Position numbers and translations under genes: made by a program
Notes under the pieces: model-generated
What the model saw: the letters and a program-made list of their open reading frames with translations, nothing else
Told to the model about the DNA's origin: nothing
The model's database searches: none
Assembly (NCBI GenBank): GCA_022605405.1
Contig: JABYQQ010000008.1
Coordinates: forward strand, 558,001 to 622,000
Source: Earliella scabrosa
Taxonomy: Eukaryota; Basidiomycota; Agaricomycetes; Polyporales; Polyporaceae
Length of the DNA: 64,000 nucleotides
Direction: 5' to 3'
In this document: positions 26,106 to 36,614 of the stretch, piece after piece
How the letters are laid out: each line of letters begins with the position of its first letter
Numbering within the stretch: the stretch's first letter is position 1

Positions 26106-26249
26106 TACTCGGCTCAGGCCTCAGTGGCAGGCCTCAGGCTCGTGACATGCACGACTAATGACTCTTTAGCAGATCGTGTAAGTACGGTAGCAGCAACAAT
26201 ACCAGGGACGATGACAACTTTTGACAAACATGGAGAGCTCCCTCTTCCG

Positions 26250-27884
26250 TCAATCCTCGCCCATATCAATCTCCACTCCCCGCTGCTCCAATGTGGTTCG
26301 CAACGCCACCGGCAACACAAACCGGCAGTTTGACAACTCTACCCTCTCCAAGCCCACCCCGTCCTGTTCCGATGAGCGCGCGAGGAGAACCCCGCAGAGC
26401 TTGTTCTGCAGGTTTGGAGTATGCAACGCCACGTTGACAAACTCCAGCGCGCTCAATCGCGGGCAGAGCAGATCTCCCCCATCCGATCTCGATTGGAGCG
26501 CGTCCAACAGGTGCCGCGTATCATGCGGATGGAGAGTGACCGCGCACAGGGTACGCAATGCGGGGAGGCTTCGGAGGGTGTTTAGCCAGAGGGAGACGGG
26601 TCCTGGGACGTAATTTTCGATCATGTTAAACACGGCGCAGGCAAGCACGAGCACCTCGATGCGCGATGCGTCGAAGCGCCAGCTGCCCAGCAGGCCAGGG
26701 TGGGGGACGATGAGTTCCTGCGAATCCACAAACCGCATGTCGAGCGCCGGTGGCTGGAACGTGTCCTCCAAATGGTGGTCGGCCCTGATCTGAGCGTGCA
26801 CTAGGGACCAGGTGACCTCCAGCCGGCGGAGGCCTTCGAGGCACAACAGGGAGGATGCCTGTGTGGGGCTATAGTCGGGCAGAAAATGGAAGCCAGAGGC
26901 AATCGTGTCAAGAGGGGAGACCAAGCAGAGCTTCGTCTGCGGTGGCAAGGCGATCGCAGTCAAGATGTTGATGATGGACAATTGGGGATAGATCGTGAGA
27001 TCCATAGACTGGAGGCGGTGGAGCGGGACCTTTAGAGTGTCTGGGTGAACGCCGACAAACTCTTCTTCGTCACATTGACCTGTGAGGCTGACAGTCTCGA
27101 GATTTGGACACGTCCTGAAGGTTTCCAACAGGGTGGTTAGGGACGGGAGGTCGATCAACTTGACTTGGATGTCAAGATGCACGAGCGCGCTGGATGGGTT
27201 TACAACTCCGAGTGAGACGTCGTATAGCACAAGGGAACGCAACGACGGCACTTGGCCACCAAAGGCTGGCCGCAGGAGGTGCACGGCATTGGTAACGTCG
27301 TCGTCGTTTGACGAGGGTGACTCCACAAACGTGTTCTTGACGTGCAACTCCGCGAGATTAGGCGCAGGAGCGTCGAGGAGATATAGCACAGCCGCTATCT
27401 CCCTGGGTATTGGCATGGTTATGTGGAGACAGCGAATGCGATGTGCGGCCTTGTTAAGGTGCTCCGCGGCGGTCAAGCACACGAAGCGCGTTTGGGAAAG
27501 GGAGAGGAGCGTGGATTGCGAGCGCATGAGCAGCTGCTGGACGCCATCCGGATGGTGGACCGCAAACGAGGACCACAGGCAAGGGTTTCCTATGGCCACC
27601 GCACGCCAGTGCTTGCACACATGGCTAGCGGCAATGAGATCCGCGTTCTTGCCCACACCATCTTGTCGGTAGGAAAAGATGATGCTGAGGAGTTCGAATG
27701 GGAGCTGGCAAATCCGCGAGACGGAGTTATGCAGCGAGTGGAAGTGTGAGATTTCGGCGAACGTCTCTTGGATGCGTGCCTGACATTGCTTAACCCTTTT
27801 CGCGACCAAGTTGCGGAGATCATCAGGGGTAATGAGAGCCCGTAAGGTATCAGGGGAGTACTCTGAGATGTTGGTGTTCGACAT
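26250..27884 (-). CDS. F-box/LRR-like protein 3 of the array (tandem paralogue b)
   Basis: Single-exon gene of 544 residues from the start at 27884 (MSNTNISEYSPDTLRALITP), chosen because it aligns with the start of the paralogue at 26031; the frame is open up to an upstream Met at 27929. It carries the lead helix PDDLRNLVAKRVKQC, the F-box ICQLPFELLSIIFSYRQ and SHVCKHWRAVAIGNPCLW, then leucine-rich sequence and the C-terminal end GVGLERVELSNC. The duplicated unit is about 1.88 kb, judged from the spacing of the two stop codons (24373 and 26250). Predicted SCF substrate receptor, target unknown. Confidence 0.86.
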   Translation of the reverse strand: MSNTNISEYSPDTLRALITPDDLRNLVAKRVKQCQARIQETFAEISHFHSLHNSVSRICQLPFELLSIIFSYRQDGVGKNADLIAASHVCKHWRAVAIGNPCLWSSFAVHHPDGVQQLLMRSQSTLLSLSQTRFVCLTAAEHLNKAAHRIRCLHITMPIPREIAAVLYLLDAPAPNLAELHVKNTFVESPSSNDDDVTNAVHLLRPAFGGQVPSLRSLVLYDVSLGVVNPSSALVHLDIQVKLIDLPSLTTLLETFRTCPNLETVSLTGQCDEEEFVGVHPDTLKVPLHRLQSMDLTIYPQLSIINILTAIALPPQTKLCLVSPLDTIASGFHFLPDYSPTQASSLLCLEGLRRLEVTWSLVHAQIRADHHLEDTFQPPALDMRFVDSQELIVPHPGLLGSWRFDASRIEVLVLACAVFNMIENYVPGPVSLWLNTLRSLPALRTLCAVTLHPHDTRHLLDALQSRSDGGDLLCPRLSALEFVNVALHTPNLQNKLCGVLLARSSEQDGVGLERVELSNCRFVLPVALRTTLEQRGVEIDMGED

Positions 27885-27931
27885 GTTCCGCGCCGGAGTG
27901 GCGGTTGAATGTTGAGAACGTTGATGCATGA

Positions 27932-27985
27932 TGACGCGAAGCGGTTTGGCGCTGAGCGCGTCCTAATTTAGCAAGTGCTGTAGTT
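27932..27985 (-). promoter_or_regulatory. Second copy of the shared F-box upstream block
   Basis: Near copy of the block at 26057-26100, containing GACGCG, GGTTTGGCGCTGAG and CCTAATTTAGC on the plus strand. Confidence 0.6.
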
Positions 27986-28347
27986 GACAGCCGATTGAAG
28001 ATACTTAATCAGAACCGTCATCTTTTCAACACGGTCGGCAACGGAGCTGCAACGGAGACTAAGCCAAGGACTCTCAGGCCCAAATATTTTCACGGATGCC
28101 AAAGAATTAATTGAATATTGACTATGTCGAGTCTAAGAATAACGGTGCCAGGATAATGCGTAGTGTGGACAGTGTGACCGGTGGTATGTGGTACGAGAGT
28201 TATCTAATAATACACAACTTATGTAGGAAGTCCAGTCCATGCGGGATAGATATCAGTACATGCGCGGGGAAATAGCAGACAACGTGAGCGTTCGTCCTCA
28301 GTCAACCATACAAACAGATACAACGTCCGACCCGGGCCGTACTGTGC
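27986..28347. other. Spacer between F-box genes 3 and 4
   Basis: About 360 bases, more AT-rich than the surroundings around 28080-28240. It should hold the promoter of F-box gene 3 and the 3' end of F-box gene 4. No other feature was seen. Confidence 0.45.
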
Positions 28348-29940
28348 TTACTCCGCTCTGGCACACCGCTCCCAGAGCAGAGTACCAGCCACGGTGACAC
28401 TCTGGAACACATCAGCCAGATCCATCCGGGCCCGAAGCATCTCGTCGAACGTCGTCCTAAGGTCGGGATCGAGGTCGGGATCGGTTGGGTCGACACCAAC
28501 CAGGTCCAGCATCTCAAGCGAGTTGCAGTGGAACAAGAAGCGTTCCGAGCCGTCGTCGCTGGGCCAGCGCTCGGTGAGCGTCATGAACAGGTACAGGGCG
28601 CTGTCCCTCTCCAGGTTGATGACACGGAGCCTCTTCACGTTCGGCAGCTCCGCAAAGACGTCCCACGTGTCGTAGACACACCCGGAGCTCAGGCTGTCTT
28701 CCATGCGGAAGACGAGCTCCTCGACGTGCGAGACGTCAAACGGCCACTCGCTCGGCACGTCCATTTGCGATTCACAGGCGTGGAACGTGATCTCGATATC
28801 CGGGTTGTCCTGCTGCGCGAGGTCGCGGAACGCGCGAACGGTGATCCGGGAGAGGGTGTTCCAATGAATCTCCAGCCGCCGCAGGTTCTGTACGCACGGA
28901 AGGCCTGGCGCAACCCGAAGGTCGGGGAGGTCGAGGGATTCGTCGGGCCAGATGTCCACTGAGAGCCGCAATACGGCCCGCGGGAGGTTCAGACGTAAGA
29001 GGAGCTTCCCGGTCTGGTCTAGAGGCTCGGCAGCCACGCTGAGCACCTCCAAGGCGGGGAGTGTGACCTGCCGCTGTGGGGACGGTGTATCCGCGTGAGC
29101 CCCCCAGGTCAGATGTTCGTTGATCGTCAGCTCTTTCAGCTGCTTGCACGCATCGAGCAGGTCGAGCATGGAGGAGACGCTGTTCGGCAGGCTGATCCTC
29201 ACATGGAGGGTGGTCAGGGAACCGGCGTAGTCGAGCATGGACGGGAAAGCGACACGTTGGAGTTCGAGGGTGCACAACGACGGCACCGAACCGGCGAAAA
29301 TTGGAGGGAGGAGCAGCACTTCCGAGGGATACGCAATACGCCGGACGCGGAGGGACTCCAGATTCGGGGCAGGGACGTCCAGCTTGCTGAACATCTCTAG
29401 GAGGACGTCTGAATTGCTATGGGCGACGTCGATGGACTTGACCCGATGGATGTGCGGCTTGATGAGGTCGATGATCTGCGCAAAGTACTTGCAGCCAGTA
29501 TTCTCGAGAACCAGGGTGAGTGGTTGATCCCGCGACCTCTCGAGGCACACCTTCGTATACTCGAGGTTGTTGATGCGGACGCGCGTCCAAAATTGCGCGT
29601 TTCCGCACGCGACCCGGTACCACTCCCTGCAGGTCAACATGGCGTCGACGAACGTTCGTCTCGCGACCGCGTCTTCGTGTCCAGCCAGGTAGAGATAACC
29701 GAACACCTCCCATTGGAGCTCGGGAGGTAGTCGGCAGGTCGTAAAGATGAAGTTGTGTACTCGGTTGATACCGGCGAGCTGCTGCATCTTCTCGTCTACA
29801 ATCTTCTGAAGGGCCGCTCGTTGTGTGGATAGGAGGTCATCGAGACTGGAAGGAGTGTGGGTGTTTGTCGGTGATAGGCCGGTCAGCGCCGGGAGGTGGT
29901 TGAGAGCCTCCGGGAGGCGGGTTTCGCGCCAGGCGTCCAT
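28348..29940 (-). CDS. F-box/LRR-like protein 4 of the array
   Basis: Single-exon gene of 530 residues starting MDAWRETRLPEALNHLP. The frame is open to an upstream Met at 30051, but a TATAAAT box at 30004-30010 falls inside that extension, so the 29940 start is preferred. A helical lead (STQRAALQKIVDEKMQQLAG) precedes the F-box-like segment TTCRLPPELQWEVFGYLYL and MLTCREWYRVACGNAQFW, a variant of the usual HVCxxWR motif. The remainder is leucine-rich. It is clearly more distant from the two tandem paralogues than they are from each other. Role inferred as SCF substrate receptor. Confidence 0.82.
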   Translation of the reverse strand: MDAWRETRLPEALNHLPALTGLSPTNTHTPSSLDDLLSTQRAALQKIVDEKMQQLAGINRVHNFIFTTCRLPPELQWEVFGYLYLAGHEDAVARRTFVDAMLTCREWYRVACGNAQFWTRVRINNLEYTKVCLERSRDQPLTLVLENTGCKYFAQIIDLIKPHIHRVKSIDVAHSNSDVLLEMFSKLDVPAPNLESLRVRRIAYPSEVLLLPPIFAGSVPSLCTLELQRVAFPSMLDYAGSLTTLHVRISLPNSVSSMLDLLDACKQLKELTINEHLTWGAHADTPSPQRQVTLPALEVLSVAAEPLDQTGKLLLRLNLPRAVLRLSVDIWPDESLDLPDLRVAPGLPCVQNLRRLEIHWNTLSRITVRAFRDLAQQDNPDIEITFHACESQMDVPSEWPFDVSHVEELVFRMEDSLSSGCVYDTWDVFAELPNVKRLRVINLERDSALYLFMTLTERWPSDDGSERFLFHCNSLEMLDLVGVDPTDPDLDPDLRTTFDEMLRARMDLADVFQSVTVAGTLLWERCARAE

Positions 29941-30003
29941 ATTAAGAGCGAGTGGAAAGAGTGGAAGGATGCGTATTGGAAGAACGACCGAGGGGAGAGT
30001 TGG

Positions 30004-30010
30004 ATTTATA
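30004..30010 (-). promoter_or_regulatory. TATA box of F-box gene 4
   Basis: TATAAAT on the minus strand, 63 bases upstream of the preferred start codon, with a CCAAT pentamer just upstream at 30015-30019. Supports the shorter protein start. Confidence 0.55.
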
Positions 30011-30019
30011 AGGGGATTG

Positions 30020-31420
30020 GTTCTGAGGTCAAGGACCAAGCGTAAGACCACAGAGAAACTATGGCTTCTGCTACGACGCTAGGTAGAAAGGGCCAATGTC
30101 ATCAGCTTTGATGCCGGCCGATGACATTTCTCTTGCTTGGCTGCGCGTGTCCAGTTTACGACCACGACCAACGAGCGACTCCGGAGGCATTGCCGTTTGA
30201 GCCTTGAGGCCAGTTCTAACTGCGGTTTCCGGGAGCATGAATGTGCGGACTGCTAGCGGTGGAGGGCTGCCAGAATCGGATCTAACTTTGCGGCAAAGAT
30301 GTTGCATTACTAGTACCCTGCGTAGCTGCACGAACAATAATGGACAATACCGGGTTGTTTGAGCAGGTTCTACGCCTACGGTATTGTCTTCTTGCTGGAA
30401 ATACAATCATCGGAAACGCCGATCGTTGCACACAATAAGTCAGTCGACTGGTAGTAAAGCCATGGACTCACCCTGCTAATGACCTGGAATGTTTGCTTGA
30501 CTCCCATACGGTTTGTTGGACTCGGAGTGGTGGAAGTGAATCTCGAGGCACGACTCGGACGTTCGACAGGTGTTGCTGGACAGGCGTCTCAGTGGGAATA
30601 GCCGGCATCTTCCGCTCTTACCTTCCAGAGAACCCTACCGGTAGCGAAGGGTTTGTAGGGTGTCCAAAGGCTTTCCCAAGAACCACCTTGGAACCACCTG
30701 CAGTCTGCTGGACGAGAGACAACTCGACTCGCGCGAACAAGGCGTCTTCTAATGATGCCAATGCGCTGGGCCGGACCGTCTGAGGTGCCGCCGGACAAGG
30801 CACAAGTCCTCGATCGGATCGCACATGCCACATATTGATTGCTCTCCGCGAGTTCCGTCAAATCCAGCGTCCACAACTTGAACGCTCATCAGCGCCCACT
30901 CTTCCTGAAGACATTGTCCTTGTCAGCGACGGTCCTGGACTGACGGTCTATGTGTACTAGGCTCTACAGCGACGGCCGTTTCACATTGTCGCCCGTGTCG
31001 GTTGTCGCCAGCACTGGGCCGGACCATCGCCAGACGCAGATGCGCGTCGGGCTCCCACCATCAAAATCTGTGAGCGACGCAGCGCACAGCCGAAGTGCCC
31101 GAGATGGGAGAGGCTAGCGGGCGAACCACATGGAGGACCAGGTCACGGTCGGCTGATCGCGTTTTGCCCCTTCCCCTTTTCCCCTCTCTCCGCCGTTCTG
31201 CTCTCCCCGAGCCTTGTCTCCTGTTGCCACCAGCCCACGACCAAGTCTCGACACGTATTATACCCTCCGATCGCTGTCCGCTCGTCCCCGACGCTCCTTT
31301 CGCCCCCACCACCCGCCGCCGCCCGTCACCCGACGCAAACTTCCGCAGCGCGCTGCTGCGAGTGCACACGACCTCCTCTTCCTAAGACTTCCTCACCCAC
31401 ACGCACCAACCTAATCCCTG
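30020..31420. other. Intergenic region between divergent genes
   Basis: About 1.4 kb between F-box gene 4 and the membrane protein gene. Open frames at 30071-30406 and 30493-30876 have no domain and no consistent splicing. The 31140-31420 part is strongly pyrimidine-rich, typical of a fungal promoter/5' UTR for the plus-strand gene. Confidence 0.45.
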
Positions 31421-32612
31421 ATGTCGACCAAGCCAGCCCGAGCAGCTGGCTTCTACCCGCGGCTTGGCGTGTCGTCCCCGTTCGACGCGCACCACGACTT
31501 CGTCACCTCCCCCGTCTTCTCCCCGCTCGTGCTCGCCATCCTCCGCCTGACGCTCGCAAGGTACGCGCTCTTCGTCACGCTCTACCAGCTGATCTACGAC
31601 GCCGTCAAGACACACGATGTTGACGGGTGCGTACCGCCGATCCGCTTCCGTTTCCCTGCATCCCCTACACGCGCTCGCGAAGGCACCTTCGCCCCCACAA
31701 GCAACGTCACGCAAGCACGGGCCGAACGCTGACCTCGCGCCGCAGATACTTCTCGTACTTCACCCACCTCTCGTACATCGGCCTGATCGCGTACCTGTAC
31801 GCGGCAGGCGTGCAAACGCTCTACTTTGCGCTCAAAGGAAAGAGTGGCTACCCACTGCAGCGCTGGCCGCGTCCTCTGCAGTTGCTCCACTCCCTCCTGT
31901 ACTCGACCGTGACGACGTATCGTGAGTGTACCTCCGCGCTGCTTTGCTCGCGAACGTGTCTGACGAGCACCGTGTGCCAGCCCTCGTGGTGACCGTGATA
32001 TACTGGGCATTGCTGTCGAGTGCAGCCACATTCGAGACATCGTATTCAGGTGCGTAGTCCCATCGGTTGATCGCGGTGCCCTTCTCATTCGTGCGCTGTA
32101 GCCTTCCTCAACATCTCTGTGCATGCTCTGAACACCGTCATCGCCCTCGTCGAGGTCACGCTCACCAACGCACCCCCGCAACCGTGGCTGCATCTCCCGA
32201 TATGCGTCTTCATGCTCGCGTGCTACTTGGGCGTCGCGTACATCACATACGCCACACAAGGTTTCTACAGTACGTGCCTTCTCCATTTCCCTCCCCCGCT
32301 TCTCCCGATTCCTGCGTTGCCCACGAACGACCACCACGCGACACCGAACGCTCACGCTCGTCTCACACAGCCTACTCGTTCCTCGACCCGGGCAAGCAGC
32401 GCGCGAAGCTCGCAGGCTACATCATCGCCGTCGGCGTCGCCGAATGCCTCGCGTTCGTGCTCGTCCGCGGCCTCACGTGGGCACGGAACAGGCTGTCGAA
32501 GCGCAACCTTGCACCCGCACCGGACTCGACGGAGAGCATTGCTGAGCGGCAGCCCAGCGAAGACTGGGAGCAAATCGAGCGTCCGAGCTCGTCCATCGCG
32601 CGTGCGGTATGA
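31421..32612 (+). CDS. Integral membrane protein, FAR-17a/AIG1-like family (tentative)
   Basis: Five exons (31421-31626, 31746-31921, 31981-32049, 32102-32269, 32371-32612) with consistent phases give 286 residues. About six hydrophobic segments are visible: around SPLVLAILRLTLARYALFVT, FTHLSYIGLIAYLYAAGVQT, VVTVIYWALLSSAATF, ISVHALNTVIALVEVTL, LPICVFMLACYLGVAYITYA and KLAGYIIAVGVAECLAFVLV. The C-terminus is a hydrophilic acidic tail (PSEDWEQIERPSS). The HALN motif at the start of the fourth helix resembles the conserved His region of the androgen-induced gene 1 family, whose animal members are membrane hydrolases of fatty acid esters of hydroxy fatty acids. That family assignment is from memory of the pattern and is moderate; a membrane protein is certain. 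Confidence 0.82.
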
Positions 32613-33858
32613 GACACAGCTCGCATCCGTGCCCATTTGCGGGTGCTCTGAGCTGAGCCACACGCCCTCCGAACCTCACCAACACCAACGTACATATACG
32701 AACAGCCAGGATATACGACACGACGGCGTCCCGCTTGGGGTGGACGCAGTGAGCGAGCGGTGGGACATGTCCTGTACATACTTGGATATTGGGCGATGCT
32801 GCTGCTGCTGCGGGTCGGTCATGCGCTGGGATATGTAACAGTACAGTGTCTGTCTTCGTGGGCTTAATGGCATAGGTACAGGCATCGATTGCTGGATGGA
32901 CCTTGGGGCTCAAGAGGTAGTCTTCCGGAGTCTCTACTCGGACTCGGTGTGGGCGCATTCCGAGAGAGTAGGATGATCTGCAGGCCGGACGCCTTCCGGG
33001 CGGATTCCGCGAACCACGGCTGGTCTATATGCAGGTGGATTGTCCCAGCGTCGTCGCCGGTGCTCCACGGGCGAGAGGCTGCTCGCCGTCGTGACAGTGC
33101 GGGCGGAGGTCTCGTGGGGCGGGTCGAGGCAGCGTGCGTCAAACAAGGCACCGAACTGTGAGGCTTTTCGGCAGGATTTTGGACGGATGCGGGGGCCAGC
33201 GGAGACAAGACTGGGTACTTATGCCCAGCGACAAGCAAAGAAGACTGGGGAGGACGCTGGGGTGATCTTGATCTGTGCCGGGGCCGTGTGCCTGAAGCGC
33301 GAGGCCGCCATAAAAGCGGTAGATGAGCGCAGCGGACGGCTGGACGCGGGCACGGGCAGCGAGGACGATCTCTGGGAGGACAGGGGCGGGGACGAGAGGA
33401 GGAGCAGCGGCGGCGGAGGCGGAAGCTGAGTGACTGAGCACCGAGCAGGCAGCTGCTGCTCGCGCCTGCGCGCAACGCCCTTTGCCATTCTCCACGCACC
33501 TCGCGCCATCCTCCCCCTGCCCCCCCGCGACCTCCGCCGCTCTCCAGCCTCGCTCGCGCCTTCTCGCTCATCTCCCGGCTTCTGCACGACGACTCAGCCC
33601 CAGGAAGCTGCCAAATAGGAGGGGGAACGGCGTCATTGCAGCCGTATTATCTGCATCTGGGTGCGCACCGCCGACGACTAAAACGACCGTGCTGTCGAGG
33701 CCCCGCGCGAGCAAGGAAGGCCCCAGCGTGCGCACGACCTCTCGAGTGATATCACAGCGCAAGCAGTCGCCCGTGCTGGGTGCAGAGCGAGCCGACGGCG
33801 GCCAGAAAACGAGAGCGACCGACGTCAAGTACGAGCGAGTGCGGCCTGCTGGGATGCC
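32613..33858. other. Intergenic region
   Basis: About 1.25 kb between two plus-strand genes. Overlapping open frames on both strands (32864-33571 minus, 33040-33429 plus) are GC-driven and lack domains. A pyrimidine-rich tract at 33470-33590 probably belongs to the promoter of the cap methyltransferase gene. Confidence 0.45.
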
Positions 33859-36614
33859 ATGCCGGCCTTCGACCCTGTCCGCGATGCCGTCCTCAACTCT
33901 CCCATAACCTCCTCCCTCGCCCTCCCCCAGTCCGCGCGTATCCACTCCGAGCCGGGCTCTGTAAAGTCTCCCCACCCCGGTGCGTCCTCACATCCCCGCT
34001 ACACCCAGTCAGGACCAGGCATGTCCATCGTCACCTCCGCCTCTCCTGCCTCCATCACCACCTCCCCCTCCGACTCGAGCCCCGGTGCGGCCGTCGTCAG
34101 CCCCCTCACCACCCGTCGGGCGACGGATCTCTCGATGCTCCTCAACTCGGACCCCCCTCCCATGGACACCCCATTGTTCACCCCCACCACTCCCAGGGCC
34201 CATGTACCAATCTCCCAGCTCCTCCTGCCCGACTCAGACGACGGCTCCGAGGTCGAGCAGCTCTCCCACTTCACCCCGATCCGACGACGGTCGTCCGCCA
34301 CAATGTCCGAGTCGTCCGTAGGCGCCAGCAGAGAGACACGCGAGTCGTCGTATTTCACCCATCCGGGCAGCATAAACGCGCGCCCACCGTCCTCTGCGGC
34401 AGTACCGCACCCGCGCGGTTCCCCATCTGAACCGATGCTCGTGGACAGGCCCGCGCAACGCGAGCCGTTTGGGCTCGCATTGCCCGGGACCGCAAGTGCG
34501 GCGGCGCCCACGATGGCGTCGAGCACCTCGTTCGCGTTTCCATCAAGCTCAGGGTCCCGGCCGTCAACAGCCGCGTCGATCAGCTCAGGAGGAGGGGGAG
34601 GACCCGCCTCGAGGCCGTCTACCGCAGGGCTGCCGCCGAACTCGAGTTCGAGCTCGACCAACAGTGCCGGAGCGACCTCCATGCCTCCCCCGGTCCAGGC
34701 GCCACAACGCTCCCCCGTTGTCGCCGCTCCCTCGCTTCCTACCGCTTCTGCTTCCATGGCGCCTCCACCAGCCCAGCGTGCTCCCCGCCCGGCCTCTCCG
34801 ACCAAGCCTCTCACAGCCGCCAGCTCCCAGCCGCCTCCTCCCGCGTCTACGCCCCCTGTGCTCGCGACGACAACCACGCCCCCTGTGCCAACCACCTCCA
34901 CCACCCCCGCGGCACCGCAGAGGCCCCCACCCCCAAGAAAGTCAAGCTCAGGGAACGGCATTCCCCCCAAGCAGCTGCAGTCATCTTCTCTTCCCCCACC
35001 CTCGTCCAGTCTGCCACCGAAACCCATGCCGCCGCCTTCGCCGCCGCCTTCCCAGCCGAAACGCAGCGCCATCCCGTATGCGCCGCGGCGGATCACCCCC
35101 GCGGGCTCCGTGCTCGTCCCGCTCTCGTCCGCCGAGATGGAGCGGTACAGGAACTACACGGGCGGGGTCGGGACCATGATCCTCCGCAAGCAGAAGCGGG
35201 TCGAGAACCTGCTCGGGGACGGCGTTGCCCCAAAACGAGAGCGCGAGGACTCGGACTCCGAGGAGAACCCGCGGAAGAAGCGGCGGTCTGGCGACGTCGC
35301 GGTCGTGGTCGAGCACTGTACGTCCTCTTTCCTCCTTTCTCACTGACGTCATCGCCCTTGGGACTCCTTCTGACCCGTCTGGGCACGGTATGCACAGACA
35401 ACGCACGGCCAGACGTCGGCGTCGCCCAGAGGCAGGAGTCGCCCATCATCGGCCTGAAGAGCTTCAACAATTGGGTCAAGAGCGTCCTCATCACCCGCTT
35501 CGCCCACCGTCCGCTCGCCAGCTCGCCCGTCCCGCAGCACATAGAGAGAGGCTCGCGCATGCGCGGCCGCGTGCTCGACATGGGCTGTGGGAAGGGCGGG
35601 GATCTCACAAAGTGGGCAAAGGCGAATGTGGCTGAATACGTCGGGCTCGGTACGTCTTCGCGGCGCGTGTCTCCTCCGCCCGGCTCGTCCGCCCGGTCTC
35701 ACGCTCACGCATGCTCGCCTTGACAGACATTGCCGCGGTGTCCATCGACCAGGCGCGGGCGCGCCACCGGTCGTCCCGCAACGCGCGGTTCGCCGCGTCC
35801 TTCCACGCGCTCGACTGCTACAGCACCGTCCTGTCCGACAAGCTCTCGCCCACGCTGCTCTCGACGCCCTTTGACGTCGTCTCGATGCAGTTCTGCATGC
35901 ATTACGCGTTCGAGAGCGAGACGAAGGCGCGGACGATGTTGCGCAACGTCGCGACGTGGCTGCGGCCGTCCGGGGTGTTCATAGGCACGATCCCGAACGC
36001 GAAACAGTTGATGTGCGTAGCCACCATATAGCGCACGCCTCGCTGGCAGTGGCTCGGCGAGCACAAACGGATCAGGCGGCTGACGTGTTTGGTTTGTCAT
36101 TGCAGGGATCAGCTCGATGCGCTGCCGCCGAACGCGAAAGAGCTCACCTGGGGGAACAGCGTGTACAAGATCCGCTTCGAAGACCGCCACAACAGGCCGG
36201 TGTTCGGCCACCGCTACTGGTTCTACCTCCAGGACGCGGTCGACGACGTGCCCGAATACGTCGTGCACTGGGACAACTTCGTACAGTACGTCCCCTCTGA
36301 CCGGCGGTCGCCTTGAGCAACAACAGTCTGACACGGTCCATGGTCCTTTTCTGACAGACTGGCGTCCGAGTACGGCCTGGAGTTGGTGTACAAGAAGGAG
36401 TTCCACGACATCTACGAGGAGCACCAGGAGCACCCAGAGTTCAAGCCGCTGCTCCAGCGCATGCACGTCATCGACGCCAACGGCGAGAGCCACATGGACG
36501 AAGACCAGTGGGAAGCTGCCAGTACGTGTCCCTCCATCGTCCGTACCATCTGACCGCTCATTCTCTCCTTCCTCTCTAGACGTCTACGTTGGCTTCGCCT
36601 TCGAAAAGCGCTAG
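33859..36614 (+). CDS. ABD1: mRNA cap guanine-N7 methyltransferase (ABD1)
   Basis: Nuclear enzyme that methylates the guanine of the mRNA 5' cap using S-adenosylmethionine. Six exons (33859-35317, 35398-35649, 35727-36012, 36106-36285, 36358-36521, 36580-36614) with consistent phases give 791 residues. The catalytic half starts after the first intron with the cap-enzyme signature [18 protein letters not shown]. The AdoMet motif is [19 protein letters not shown], followed by [32 protein letters not shown] and the C-terminal [11 protein letters not shown]. Residues 1 to about 420 are low-complexity Ser/Pro/Thr-rich sequence ending in a short basic patch ([10 protein letters not shown]), roughly twice the length of yeast Abd1 overall. 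This extension is probably disordered and may bind the polymerase tail or other partners; that is inference. Confidence 0.93.

Noticed and set aside
26100..27900. Possible transposon explaining the duplicated F-box gene
   Set aside because: No terminal inverted repeats, target duplication or transposase; a simple tandem duplication fits.
29941..30051. 37-residue N-terminal extension of F-box gene 4
   Set aside because: Contains the TATA box and CCAAT, so it is promoter DNA and not coding sequence.
31594..32355. 253-codon minus-strand open frame
   Set aside because: Antisense to the membrane protein gene and crosses its introns.
33999..35096. 365-codon minus-strand open frame opposite the cap methyltransferase exon 1
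   Set aside because: Gly-rich mirror of the Ser/Pro-rich sense frame; antisense shadow.
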